A stretch of 64,000 nt of DNA from Artemisia argyi (GCA_030686995.1 CM060687.1:169618090-169682089); one strand, 5' to 3'; counted from the stretch's first letter, positions 9,337-20,889 are shown. A program made the numbers and translations. The notes: generated from the letters alone by a model not told the origin.

Positions 9337-11374
9337 AAGAGGGAATTGCAAAAATCGTCCCTAAAGTATGACCAAATTGCACGTTTCGTCCCTGAACTTT
9401 CGAAAGTGCAAGGATCGTCCCTATGAGAAACTTTTGGGGCAAAAGTCGTCCCTGGCCTACTTCAAATGACTAAAATACCCCTGTCAAACTTTAGGGACGA
9501 TTTTTGCAATTCTCTCTTTTTCATATTCTTACTCAAATGGTCCCTGTGCTTCGCTGGGCATTACAAATTTAGTTCTAACTTTTTTTTTAATTAATTTATT
9601 TAACTATTAATATTAGTATTATTATTTTTATATGATTTCGTCCGTTTTTGTCCGTTTTTCTTTCGTTTTTGTCTGTTTTTCTTACGTTTTTGTCCGTTTT
9701 CTCACGTTTTTTTTGTTTTCATACGTTTTTGTCCGTTTTTCTTACGTTTTTGTCCGTTTTTCTCACGTTTTTTTCCGTTTTCATACGTTTTTGTTCGTTT
9801 TTCTTACTTTTTTGTTCGTTTTTCTCACATTTTTTTCGTTCTCATACGTTTTTGTCCGTTTTTCTTACGTTTTTTTCCGCTTTCATACGTTTTTGTTCGT
9901 TTTTCTTACGTTTTTGTCCGTTTTTCTCACTTTTTTTTTCGTTTTCATACGTTTTTGTTCGTTTTTCTTACGTTTTTGTCCGTTCTTGTTACGTTTTTAT
10001 ACGTTTTTGTCCTTTTTTCTCACTTTTTTTCGTTTTCATACGTTTTTCTTACGTTTTTGTCCGTTTTTCTCACGTTTTTTTTCGTTTTCATACGTTTTTA
10101 TCAGTTTTTCTTACGTTTTTTTTCCGTTTTCATACGTTTTTCTTCCATTTTTCCACTTTTTCGTCTGTGTTTACACTGTCCATCACAAACAAAAAAATTC
10201 CAAAAAAAATTTTCAAAAAAAAAATTAGAAAAATAAAATAAATAAAGGTTTCCGAAAAAATTTTGAAAGAATGTTTTTGAATATTAAAATTTCAAAAAAC
10301 ATGTTTTCGAAAAAAAATTTAAATAATTCCAAAATTTTTCTAATTTTTTTTAAATGTTTCTTCTAAAAAATATTTTTTCTAAAAAAAATATTTATTCGAT
10401 TTGTTTAAAAAGTTGTAAAAATTTTTTTTGAAAAAAAAAAGAAAAAAAAGTGTTTGAAAAAAAAAATTCGAAAAGAATTTTATTTTTTAAAAGAAAAAAT
10501 CTTTAGACTTCATCCAAAACGTAAAAAGAACGGAGAAAAACGTATGAAAACAGAAAAAAAAACGTGAGAAAAACGGACAAAAACGTAACAAAAAACGAAC
10601 AAAAACGTATGAAAGCGGAAAAAAACGTAAGAAAAACGGACAAAAACGTACGAAAACGAAAAAAAACGTGAGAAAAACGGACAAAAACGAACAAAAACGT
10701 ATGAAAACGAAAAAAAACGTGAGAAAAAACGAACAAAAACGGACAAAACGTATGAAAACGAAAAAAACGTGAGAAAAACGGACAAAAACGTAAGAAAAAC
10801 GGACAAAAACGAAAGAAAAATGAACAAAAACGTATGAAAGCGGAAAAAAACGTAAGAAAAACGGACAAAAACGTATGAAAACGAAAAAAACGTGAGAAAA
10901 AACGGAAAAAAAAACGTAAGAAAAACGAACAAAAACGTATGAAAACGAAAAAAAACGTGAGAAAAACGAACAAAAACGTAAGAAAAAACGGACAAAACGT
11001 ATGAAAACGAAAAAAAGTGAGAAAAACAGACAAAAACGTAAGAAAAACGGACAAAAACGAAAGAAAAACGGACGAAATCGTATAAAAAAAATAATACTAA
11101 TATTAATAGTTAAATAAATAAATTAAAAAAAATGTTAGGACTAAATTTGTAATGCCTAGCGAAGCACAAGGACCATTTGAGTAAGAATCTGAAAAAGAGA
11201 GTAGCAAAAATCGTCCCTAAAGTTTGGCAGGGGTATTTTAGTCATTTGAATTAGGCCAGGGACGATTTTTGCCCCATAAGTTTCCCACAGGGAAGATCCT
11301 TGCACTTTCCAAACTTCAGGGACGAAACGTGCAATTTGGCCAAACTTTAGGGATGATTTTTGCAATTCTCTCTT
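9337..11374. mobile_element. Foldback element FB1 with repeat-array arms
   Basis: The whole 2038 bp is one large inverted repeat. The ends (AAGAGGGAATTGCAAAAATC, and its near-complement at the right edge) extend inward for about 290 bp as non-repetitive TIRs. Then come arms of an approximately 21-bp tandem unit (CGTTTTTGTCCGTTTTTCTT on the left, 9631-10165; its complement on the right, 10511-11070), and an AT-rich centre. TTACT is duplicated at 9332-9336 and 11375-11379 (or TTTACTA if the end is read one base in). No transposase is present, so it is non-autonomous. The Phe-rich open frames over the arms are repeat artefacts. Confidence 0.85.
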
Positions 11375-11388
11375 TTACTAATAACGCA

Positions 11389-12186
11389 ATACTGGGGGGA
11401 CATGTTGACGTATATGGTATGATAGACCTGATTTATCAAGACACTGGAAGAACGACAGAGGAAGGACGGCAGAGGCCGAACGGCAGAGGAAGAATGGTAC
11501 AGGAAGGACGGCAGAGGCCGAACGGTACAGGAAGGATGACAGAGGCCGAACGGTACAGGACGGACGACAGAGGCCGAACGGTACAGGAAGAATGGCAGAG
11601 GCCGAATGACATAGACGAAGGTCACGGATGAAGAACGACACAACGCATTGACCATCAGGTAATATGTTCCCTATTGATGTGGCCACACGTGTACCTACTA
11701 CCCAGGTTTTAAGGGGATATGTCCCCTATGATGACGTCATCTACAGTAACAAAGGTACTATAAATACACTACTCTTGTTGGTTGTAGAGGGGATCTCCTA
11801 CCTCTCTCTACTTTCTCTCTCTAGAATAACTCTCAATGGGAGGGTTCATCCCTCCATGCTTAACATCCCTCCATACTTAAAGGAGAGCATTGACTTGACC
11901 GTCGGAGGGTGGTCCCGGGGCTCTGGCCTCGGGACTCCTTCTAACGGGTTCTTTCTTGTTTGTAGCACGCTTCAAGGCTTGGTACAAGGATGAAGGGCAC
12001 ATGGGAGCCGAAATGGCGGCGACATTGTGGAGGACACGTAGTAATGCCGCCGATGCAAGGTTACCACACCGCTTCCTTTAAATTCTTATTATTATCAAGT
12101 GTTAACTAGTGGTATATTACTTCAGACATATACGGATACCAAGACTATTGAGAGTGAGTTATATCATACTTGATCCTACGATCTTC

Positions 12187-12190
<4 letters not shown>
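11389..12190 (+). mobile_element. Tat-like LTR with polypurine tract (right boundary uncertain)
   Basis: A polypurine tract (ATACTGGGGGGACA) leads into an LTR starting TGTTGACGTATATGG at 11403. Inside are a TATA box (CTATAAATAC, about 11759), a CT-rich leader, and the GACCGTCGGAGGGTGG block that is common in LTRs of this lineage. No internal region or second LTR is recognisable in the window, so this is a remnant. The right end is estimated from where recognisable LTR-like sequence stops. Confidence 0.55.
11440..11610 (+). repeat. Purine-rich tandem repeat inside the LTR
   Basis: Five to six imperfect units of about 29-31 bp of the type GGCAGAGGCCGAACGGTACA lie between the LTR start and its TATA box. 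The open frames over this block on both strands follow from the repeat. Confidence 0.8.

Positions 12191-12225
<35 letters not shown>
12188..12225 (+). repeat. Poly-A tract (38 bp)
   Basis: Pure A run directly after the LTR-like remnant. It may be a retroposed tail or simple sequence. Confidence 0.9.
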
Positions 12226-12226
<1 letters not shown>

Positions 12227-12506
12227 GACATGGGATCGCTTGAATTGTAGGATCATGAGATCAAGATCGACTGGTGATATGATCTTAGAAAAAGCTCATC
12301 TTTTGTGTTATTGACAAAAACATTCTGACCCATTGTACTCATTTAAGCCTAGATAGAAAAAAACTTATAAAGACTTCTTTAGTAGTTTGTTAGTTCGCTC
12401 ATTCTTGTCATCTTATTCTATCATTCTATAACATTATGGCGCCTCACGTGTTTTGGTGGCAAAAATGATGGGGTGTACAATTTTAATTTAAAGGTAATAT
12501 AAAGAA

Positions 12507-12510
<4 letters not shown>
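12226..12510. other. Unassigned spacer
   Basis: AT-rich sequence with no ORF or repeat that I recognise. Confidence 0.5.
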
Positions 12511-12583
<73 letters not shown>

Positions 12584-12969
12584 CTGGATCGATTGAGAAG
12601 GTTTTTATTTTGAGAAGATTGAGAAGGTTTTCAAAAACGATATATTTTTAACTTTGATTCATGTTTTTCAAGCATAAAAATCATTTTAACGTGATTAAAA
12701 TTCAAAATGTGTAAAAAAAAAATTTAAATCAATGTTAAAAATCTCTTGATTTTGCGATATATGTAGAATACTGAATCATCTGTACAAATTTAATGAATCA
12801 TCATCATAACTCGATTTTAACAATGATTTGTGAATCAAATTTGTGATTTATAGATTCTATTCACCATAAAATGATGTTTATTTGTGAATCAAATAAAAAA
12901 CATGAATCAATTTGTTCCAACGAAGATTTCTCAATCTTCTCAAAATAAAAACCTTCTCAATGGAACCGG

Positions 12970-13053
<84 letters not shown>
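12511..13053. mobile_element. MITE embedded in a (TA)n microsatellite
   Basis: A 395-bp element (about 12580-12974) has inverted ends: AATCTGGATCGATTGAGAAGG on the left edge minus its last base, against AGAATCCGGTTCCATTGAG read from the right, continuing through GGTTTTTATTTTGAGAAGAT. It is bounded on both sides by long (TA)n runs (12511-12579 and 12975-13053). Non-coding. Insertion into TA repeats recalls the micron-type MITEs described in rice. Confidence 0.75.
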
Positions 13054-13054
<1 letters not shown>

Positions 13055-13570
13055 TACTTATAAAGACAAAACAATCAAAGTGAAAAAGTGAAAACTTAAC
13101 TTTTGGTCAATCCCCATAATGCCCTTGTGAAACAAATTAAGGAAACTACGCTTTACCGCACATCTCTTATTTCACTTTCTCTGTCTCTCTCTAAAGAACA
13201 CATACACACACAATGCCTCATTCCACTCTCTAAACCAAAACCTCCTCTCTTTAACCACACACCCACTGCCGCCACCATTTTCGCTGCCTCTTACGACCTC
13301 AAGACCACGGTTTCGGTAGTGTTTAAAGTTGGTGATTCTTGGTGTGTTTATTGTTGTTTCGGTGGCTTTTTATATAGACCTGTAATTTTTATTATGTAGA
13401 TATGACTTATTATCCAATTATTTTGTTTATTTTCAGTCCCCGCCGCCGGATCTGCTTAGCCGTGTAGGATTTGGTCATTCCGGCATTTGACCTGTAGGAT
13501 TTGGTCTTGTTCAAGCTGATGGTCATTCCGCCGCCGGATCGCAAATGATGGTTGTCGATACCCATTAAGT

Positions 13571-14933
13571 CATGTAGGATTTGGTCTTTTTCAAGGTGAT
13601 GATTATGAGATACTTGGAACTCGTAGTACTACAGTGGTTAATTTGCTTGACGAAGATAAAATTCGATGTAAAGCTGTCCTTGTGGGACAAGGTTTGGTCA
13701 TTCCGGCATTTGACCTGTTTTGATTTTAGTTAAATATTTCTCATAATCGCAAATCAATCTATTAATAGTTTAATGGCCGGGTTGACTTAATTGAAATTTT
13801 TAGTAGTCAAGGCTGATGAAAGGACTGCTGGGGAGCTTGATCATACTGCTGAAGCACTTGGATATGGTGTTGTCAAGTAAGATTCTCATACTTATTATGA
13901 ATGTTGTACTTATGCTAACATTATCAGAAACTCACTTGTGGTGGTCATTTTCCCAAGTAACAAAAATTGTATTTCCAAAAAGAGGTTCAAGGCTAGGATT
14001 GTAGAATTTTAGTTTTTGACGTTTTAGACGTGACTTTATATATATATCAAATATAAACAATGTTTACGGGCATAACACATGATACCTTACTTTTTTGTCA
14101 TGTAAATTTATATTCTATATATGCTTGTGTTCTAAATAGGTATGCAGTCTTGAAGAGCAACAGATTGACAAAGTGTAGAATTAATTTTGATGAAATGCTT
14201 AATGAAAAGGTTTCCCTCTTCTTTCCGTTGCAAGCAATTGTATATTGTAAATTCTCTTTAAATTTGAAATCTTTGCATTGAACTTGTTTTATTTGGTCAC
14301 ATTCATTGATAAATAATAGGGAAATATTGTTGTATATCTACACAATACACATGCTCAAGTTTGTTCAATTACAACGAAATACAAGAAAGACATCAAGAAC
14401 TTAAAGAATTCAAAGGTAAGAATTTATTTTTGAAACATTAGTGTTACTTATCCACTAAATAGGCTGGATTACGGTATGTATTATAATTGTTTGTGACAGG
14501 GGGAAAAGGTTGGTTTACTGATGTAAATATAGTTATATAACCCTGATAGCTGAATATGGTTATGTAAAATACAGTAATATTCTATTAACTTCTTTCTAGG
14601 TTCTTGGAGAGGTTTGGACAATTCTTATGCCACATATCCTTTGTGAATACATTTACGCTTTATGAAACAAGTTTGACAGTTTTTACTCTTGCGTGTGCCA
14701 GGTATTTCTCATACAACATTGAATTTAATCCCTGCTTATCTTAAACCAAAGTTACTTTTTCAGAAGTTTATCTGATTATTTGTTATCAAGATTTAACGCA
14801 ACTTTGAAACTTTTGGCAGGATGCTGGGTATAGTGATAAGACGAGCAAATTATTATTATGTGAGGCAACTACAATGGTCATGAGAAAGTGCTTTCATCTT
14901 TTGGGGATCATTCCTATTCATATGAAAATGTAA
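13571..14933 (+). pseudogene. Arginyl-tRNA synthetase gene fragment (C-terminal half), introns retained
   Basis: Six exon-like blocks translate to the C-terminal part of a class I arginyl-tRNA synthetase. They are 13571-13693 (HVGFGLFQGDDYEILGTRST...), 13812-13876, 14140-14209, 14320-14415, about 14600-14701, and 14820-14933 (ending LLLCEATTMVMRKCFHLLGI). Most are bordered by AG/GT, so the copy came from genomic DNA, not mRNA. It is dead: a TGA interrupts the frame at 14663-14665, the N-terminal catalytic half is missing, and the first block is preceded by scrambled repeats of the VGFGL segment. It lies within the Helitron-like segment. Assignment rests on remembered family conservation. Confidence 0.8.
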
Positions 14934-15127
14934 GTATTCGTTTCTTTTTTATATGTAACTATTGGTGGATCAAGTTTTGGCTTGTAAATACGTGTCTTTG
15001 GTTCAGACTTTGGCTTGTAAACAGGTGGCTTCGGCTTTGGCTTATAGATAGGAATTGGTGCCTTTGGTTTTCGCTTGTACAGTAGTGAAGTTGGAGTACT
15101 TATAGATAGGAATTGTCGGTAACACAA
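14918..15127 (-). pseudogene. Proline-rich cell-wall protein fragment
   Basis: A minus-strand open frame of 69 codons contains the repeats PIPIYKPKPKPPVYKPK and RIYKPKLDPP, in the style of PRP/extensin-like wall proteins (Tyr-Lys-Pro motifs). There is no signal peptide and no gene context, so it is a fragment. It abuts the last exon of the arginyl-tRNA synthetase relic in opposite orientation, which supports capture by a mobile element. Confidence 0.5.
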
Positions 15128-15853
15128 AAACTATAGCACTTGATTATAAGCACATAATATGTACTTAAGAGATTTTCTTTCCTTAGACGCATGTTTGAGT
15201 TAGTACTTAAAACAATCACAAGGTAAGTATATATACTAAGAGGTCATGACTGTTTGGCAAATGGGTTGTTAGTTTTTTCCTTTTGAAACTTTTGAGTTGT
15301 TTTTTGTAAGTATTCATTTGCACATCCATGCTTGTTTGTGTAACACTCATCCATGTTATGTTCACATATGTTTGTATTGAGCCTTTTGCTAACTTAAAAA
15401 AAAATAAAACATACAAATTTGAGAACATAAGTCAAATAGAAGCGATGGAAAAAAAACTAAAGAATTAGTTTGGTACAAGTCGAAAAAGTTAAATAATAGC
15501 TAAAATATAAAGGAAAGCATAATGGTCTATTTATATTTGTATTTATGTGTATGAATCAAATTGATATGTGCACATATCAATTCCCAAAAAGTAAAATGAA
15601 TATTGGCCGTCCGTTGACTTTGACATAGGATCCGTTCGTCATAGATTCATATTTCACAAATGTTTTTATATGTTCTTTGTTACTTGTTAAGAATTTTCGC
15701 TTGAGTTGAATTATTGCATGTTACAACCATTTGTAATTACATTTTGATATTTTCACGTTCTATTTTAAACATTGTACGAAACACTAACCACAATATCACA
15801 TATTGTTAATTATCTGCCACTAGGAATTTCCGTTGCTATGCACGAGTACTCGT
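15128..15853. other. Non-coding tail of the Helitron-like segment
   Basis: AT-rich with no gene seen. The final 85 bp resemble (roughly 70% by eye) the sequence next to the minus-strand Helitron-type end at 27001. Confidence 0.45.
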
Positions 15854-15905
15854 CTAGTGTGTGTGTGTATATATATATACTATTTGCAGTTAAAATGATT
15901 GAGTT

Positions 15906-16222
15906 TAGGGATGGCAACGGGGTGAGGAATGTCGGGGATCGCATTTCCCATCCCCATCCCCGTTTCCTACTCTTCATCTCCATCCTCGGCCCATCCTCAT
16001 CGGAGAAATGTTTTACATCCCCATTCCCATCCCCAATGGTGATCGGGGATCCCCGCGAGGATTCGGTTAGTTTCTATCCTTAGTGAAATAAACATTAAAT
16101 TTTTTACAAATTCATCGAAAGTATAAATAATTACGCATATAATGTCTTAAAAATCGTACATCGTACATCGTTAGATTTATTACAATGTCAATTCAAATTT
16201 AAAACATCTCAAATATTGAAAC

Positions 16223-16318
<96 letters not shown>

Positions 16319-16679
16319 GTGCTATGTGTCTTTCAGACAAAGCATTATTTGATTAATATGTTGTTAATGCTTATACTTTTAACAATATTTGATTCTTTAA
16401 ATATCACATACAATATAAATATACATGCCAATACTCATAAATATATACAAGTAAATCTAGTATGATATACATATATTTTTATATACTTATGCATTCAAAT
16501 GTTTAAGGTCAGGTACGAGTTTGGGGATTTATGCTACCCACATCCCTGCCCCATCCATGTTTTCATAATTCGGGGATCTCCGTCCCCGTCCTCATCCCCG
16601 TCAACTCAGGGATTCCCCAGTCAAAATCGGGTTTGGGAATCGGGTATCCATCGGGTATAGGTTTTTTTTGCCATCTCTA
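15906..16679. mobile_element. hAT-type MITE with internal (AT)n
   Basis: Inverted ends TAGGGATGGCAA (left) and TTGCCATCTCTA (right) bound 774 bp, followed inside by GGGGAT-rich subterminal repeats on both arms. The 8-bp flanks ATTGAGTT (15898-15905) and ATTGAACT (16680-16687) match at 6 of 8 positions, fitting an aged hAT target duplication. An (AT)n run occupies 16229-16315. No transposase. Confidence 0.8.
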
Positions 16680-16859
16680 ATTGAACTAATGAAAAGTAAG
16701 TTCACTTTTCACCTATTGATGAATAACCAGAAACATACTGAATTGAGATATGGTACATTTCAGAAATTCAGTGTTTTTTTAAAGAAAACTAGCACTATAA
16801 AACAAAATTTTATCGGAGTACCGTGACACCGCGAGAACTCCTAGTTCGATCCCCGTTTG

Positions 16860-17105
16860 CAACGTTCGACTCATGTTGTGTTTTCCTATATTGGAATTGT
16901 AGCATTATGACTCATGTTGTGTTTTCCTATATTGCTAAATCATTAATCTAATGATGGCAACTTGAAATGTTTATCATTAAACTTCGACATTTTCGTTAGG
17001 TTGCCATATGAATTTATCTCTAATGTTGATCACAAATGTACAACAGTTTGAATAACATTCTAGAAGAAAGCTACACAGTTATTGCTTGTCTTAAGCATTT
17101 TAAAC
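16860..17105. repeat. 3' flank of ELIP duplication unit 1
   Basis: The segment with CTATATTGCTAAATCATTAA and GGTTGCCATATGAATT recurs near 31410-31440 plus 33150-33240 (unit 2), and in a more diverged form near 37380-37520 (unit 3). In unit 1 it is separated from its ELIP gene by the LINE insertion. Confidence 0.7.
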
Positions 17106-17135
17106 TTTTTTTTTTGAACGGCAATTTTATTAACA

Positions 17136-17154
17136 CTCTAGCAAGAAGCTAGAG
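17136..17154 (-). other. Stem-loop in LINE 3' UTR
   Basis: Minus strand CTCTAGCTTCTTGCTAGAG forms a 7-bp stem with a 5-base loop, about 20 bases before the terminal TTGCCGTTC and A tail. It may be the template recognition signal for the element's reverse transcriptase; the role is inferred. Confidence 0.6.
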
Positions 17155-17194
17155 GAAAGAAAAGAAAAAAAGGAAAAAGAAAATGAACATACAG

Positions 17195-20100
17195 TTAAGC
17201 TACAAGTGAATAAGGATTAACTATCCAATCTAACCATCCGGGAACCGGAGTGTTTATCCTATGAATAATCCACGAGTGAGATAATACTTTGATTTCATCA
17301 CTTAATGTATCCTTCCTCGGAGGTTTCAATTCGAAGCAAACACGATTCCTGTATCTCCAAATGACCCAAAAAGTAATTTGAACAACAACATCAAAACAAG
17401 TCTTCATAGCGGGACTTAGGGTGGTAGTATCACTCCAACTGATTAAATTAGCCAAAGTGGACGGGAAATTGTTGAAACCCCACCAAACTGAGATCATATT
17501 CCAAAGGTAAGCTGCCACCGATCACTCAACAAAAACATGTTGTGCAGTTTCTAGATCATCATTGCACATCGGGCATCTTATAGAATCCAAATCCAATCCC
17601 CGTTTGTCTAAATTACAACGTGTGGGCAGTCGATCAACACAGAGCCGCCATGAAAAAATATTTACTTTGATGGGAATGGTTTTGTTCCATCTGATTTGTG
17701 ACCTTTGAGATGGAAGGAGAGAGGCGTCGATATGTTTTCTCATAGAAGAGACACTGAAAGATTTGGTGGTGTCGACACAGTAGGTCCACGAGTCAGGGGA
17801 GGGAACAGGGGAGAAGTCTTTGAGTAAATCCAGTAGGTTAATGAGTTGTGATTGTTCTGACCCACTTCTTACATTCCTACGCCAAGCCCAATTACGTGTA
17901 AAAGGCCCAAAATTAAGATTACATCTATCAGCAACACTGCAATCTTTAAGTGACTCAAGGGCGAACAATCGTGGAAAACGATCTGACAAACGGGTTTCAC
18001 CAATCCAAACATCCTTCCAAAAAATAGTAGACATCCCATTTCCAACCTTTTTCACGAAAATTGATTGTAAATTGATGTTTATCTGGGAAAGTGGCTTATT
18101 TAATGTGCTGATTGCGTTCCATTGGCTACTTGAAGTTGTTGGAATATTTCTTGAAAACAAACCTCCTTTTTCACCGTGAATTGACGTGATAACATTTTTC
18201 CATAAGGTGTTGGACTCATGGAGAAACCTCCACCACCACTTTGTCAACATCGCTAAGTTACAAGCACGAAGGCTACCAATACCAAGACCGCCACACTTAG
18301 TGGGTGAACAAACCTTTTTCCATGCTATCCAAGCCATTTTATCTGAATTTAAAGTGCCTCCCCAAAAGAAGTTACGCCTCAACTTTTCAAGGTATAAAAG
18401 CACGCCTTTAGGGGCTTTAAAGAGAGAAAAGAAGTAGACACCAAGGGCACCAAGCACCGATTTAATAAGTGTAAGTCTCCCACCATAAGAGAGATTTATA
18501 GCTTTCCAAGAGGAGAGCTTTTTATGAAATTTCTCAATTATTGGTTCCCAATTGCGAGCTTTGTTCATACTGGCTCCAATAGGAAGACCAAGATAAGTGC
18601 AAGGGAGGATGGATGGTTGGCAACTCAATACGGAAGCAAAGTGTTGGGTTTCACTATAGGAGACACCAATACCAAAAAATTTGCTTTTGGAGAAGTTTAT
18701 TTTCAAACCGGAAGCCAAGTGATAGCATTTTAAGATTCGACAAAGGTTTTTGGCGTTATCAAGAGACCATTTGCCCATTATAAGAGCGTCATCTGCAAAT
18801 TGGAGATGTGAAATATCAATTTTGTTTTGTCCCACTTTGACTCCATTAAAGATGTTTCTTGATTTTGCCTCCTGTAGTGTAATATGTAATGCTTCCACCG
18901 CAATGATAAAGAGAAAAGGAGAGAGGGGATCACCTTGTCTTAACCCTTTTTCAATCTTAAATTCTTTGGTGGGGGAACCATTAACGAGGACCGAAGCATA
19001 AGCCGAATTAAGGCAACCATGAATCCACATTCTCCATTTGCAACTGAAACCCATTTGCTCCATTATATGATCCAAAAACTTCCAATCAAGAGAGTCAAAA
19101 GCTTTTTCAAAGTCAACCTTTAAAATGAAAAGACTTTCTTTCTTTCTTGAAGCCATGAGATGACTTCATTTACAATTAACGGCCCATCAATTATTTGTCT
19201 ACCTTCGACATAAGCCGTTTGTACATCACTAACCACCGAATGCACAACTTGTTGAAGTCTATTGGCAAGGATCTTAGCAATGACCTTGTATTGGCAACCA
19301 ATGAGACTGATAGGTCGATAATCTTTTATGTGAAGAGGATCATTTATTTTTGGAACCAAAGCCACAAAAGATGAGTTACAACCTCTCGGGATAAAGCCAT
19401 CAATTTCAAATCGTTTAACCATATCAATGAAATCTGAACCAATGGTGTCCCAATACTTTTTGATGAACTTGAAAGTAAACCCGTCAGGCCCCGGTGCTTT
19501 GCTACTACCACAATCCCAAACCGCATTTTTTACTTCGATGGAAGTAAAAGGGGCATCAAGAAGTGAAGATTCAAAAGCAGAAAGGGTTTTAAAAAGACTA
19601 CTAGTGAACCGAGGTCGAAAGGTTGAGGTGTTCTGGAATTTGGATTTATGAAAATTGTAGATATGATCCGTTACAAGTGGGGGATTCGTCACCCATTGGC
19701 CATTAATAAAGATACCGTTAATTCTAGAGCGAGAGAACTTATTATTGACAATCCCATGAAAAAATTTAGAATTCTCATCACCTTCAATGGCCCATTTTAT
19801 CTTTGCTTTTTGCAAGAGATCAAGTCTAAGCAAATGTTCTAAATCATCAAGTTGTTTCATAAGAGAAAGACGATTCTCAATATCAGTCACAGATAGTCCC
19901 CCATTTTCAGCTTTTAAATCAAGAAACAAGATTTTATCTTTCAACTCAAGGATCAGAGTTTCTTTTTTTGGGCCTGAATTTGACCTCCACGTTTTGATGC
20001 AAGTTTTGAGGTGTTGAAGTTTACACTTTAAGACAATGGATGGATGTAAGGTGCTGTTTGGAACATGGTTTGAGTTATGAGGATCGGACCAACCTTGTGA

Positions 20101-20889
20101 GACAATAGAGGGGAAATCACCATTGAGTAACCAAGAGTTAAAGAATTTAAAAGGAATAGGGCCATAGTCCCAAGAGTGTGATTTTAAGATTAATGGGCAA
20201 TGATCCGAAAGTTCACGAGGAAGGGCAATGAGTTGAGAATTGGGCCATTTAGAAATATAATGATGCGAGACAAAAATACGGTCAATCTTACTCAGCTTAG
20301 TACCAAATTTGTTCATTCGAGTGAACTTTCTACCACCCATAGGAAGATCGACCAAATTAGAGTTGGTAATAAAGTTATTAAAAAGAGAAGCACCCTTTTT
20401 GCAAAACAAAGTACCCAATCTTTCATTTTCGTTACGTACCTCATTGAAGTCCCCGAGCACAATGACCATAGCATGGAAACTAAGAATCAGGTTGCAAAGC
20501 CTATTCCAAAGAGCACACTTTTTGGAAATGTCTTGTGGAGCGTACACTATGATCATGAGGCAAGGAATACCCATGTTGGACCATTCTCCATAAATTGCAA
20601 GAAACCCATCTTCATCAACAATTGCCCTATGTTTTCGAAACATAGAGGCATTCCAAATGCCAATTATACCACCCGAGTTGCCTTGAGATTTTTTTACTAT
20701 GAAATCACAGTTGGAATTGCCCCATAGAGAATGAATAAAAGAGCAATTCTCATTATTCGATTTTGACTCTTGAATGCCAATAAAACTAACCTGGTTGTCA
20801 AAACAAAGTTTCCTTAACCATTTTTTCTTAGGAGCACTACAGACTCCATTTGCATTTACTGAAACGACATTCATTGGATAACATGACAA
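17195..20889 (-). pseudogene. LINE ORF2: endonuclease and reverse transcriptase, one frameshift and one stop
   Basis: The polyprotein for target-primed reverse transcription is read in three pieces. 20889-19120 (589 aa) has an apurinic-type endonuclease (start VVSVNANG, GIQESK, GDFNEVRNE, SDHCPL) and the start of RT (SSKAPGPDGF, KDYRPISLIG). 19156-17522 has the rest of RT with the catalytic FADD (QFADDALIMG), YLGLPIG, and a zf-RVT region (CPMCNDDLETAQHVF). 17518-17195 holds the tail. The first break is a frameshift in a short AAAG repeat (about 19130-19145). The second is a stop at 17519-17521 where the family usually has Cys (FVE-stop-SVAAYLW). ORF2 starts overlapping the end of ORF1. The lesions look recent; the protein would not be made whole. 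Confidence 0.9.

Larger units (their letters stand above)
13054..15857 (+). mobile_element. Helitron-like element carrying host gene fragments
   Basis: The 3' end fits plant Helitrons: a decayed hairpin (CCGTTGCTATGCACGAG) followed by TACTCGT and terminal CTAG at 15854-15857, with T as the next base. Upstream lie fragments of two unrelated genes in opposite orientations (arginyl-tRNA synthetase, proline-rich protein), as expected from Helitron capture. The 5' end is not clear; TACTACTTATAAAGAC at about 13050 is a candidate next to the (TA)n tract. No Rep/helicase is seen, so it is non-autonomous. Confidence 0.55.

Noticed and set aside
9632..11054. Long Phe/Val-rich open frames on both strands (up to 198 aa)
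   Set aside because: They arise from the tandem units of the FB1 arms in several frames at once, with no start context, no domain and extreme composition. The same holds for 31613-32974 in FB2.
16790..16860. tRNA-like B box (GTTCGATCC) suggesting a tRNA gene or SINE
   Set aside because: No matching A box or cloverleaf could be drawn; too little left to call.
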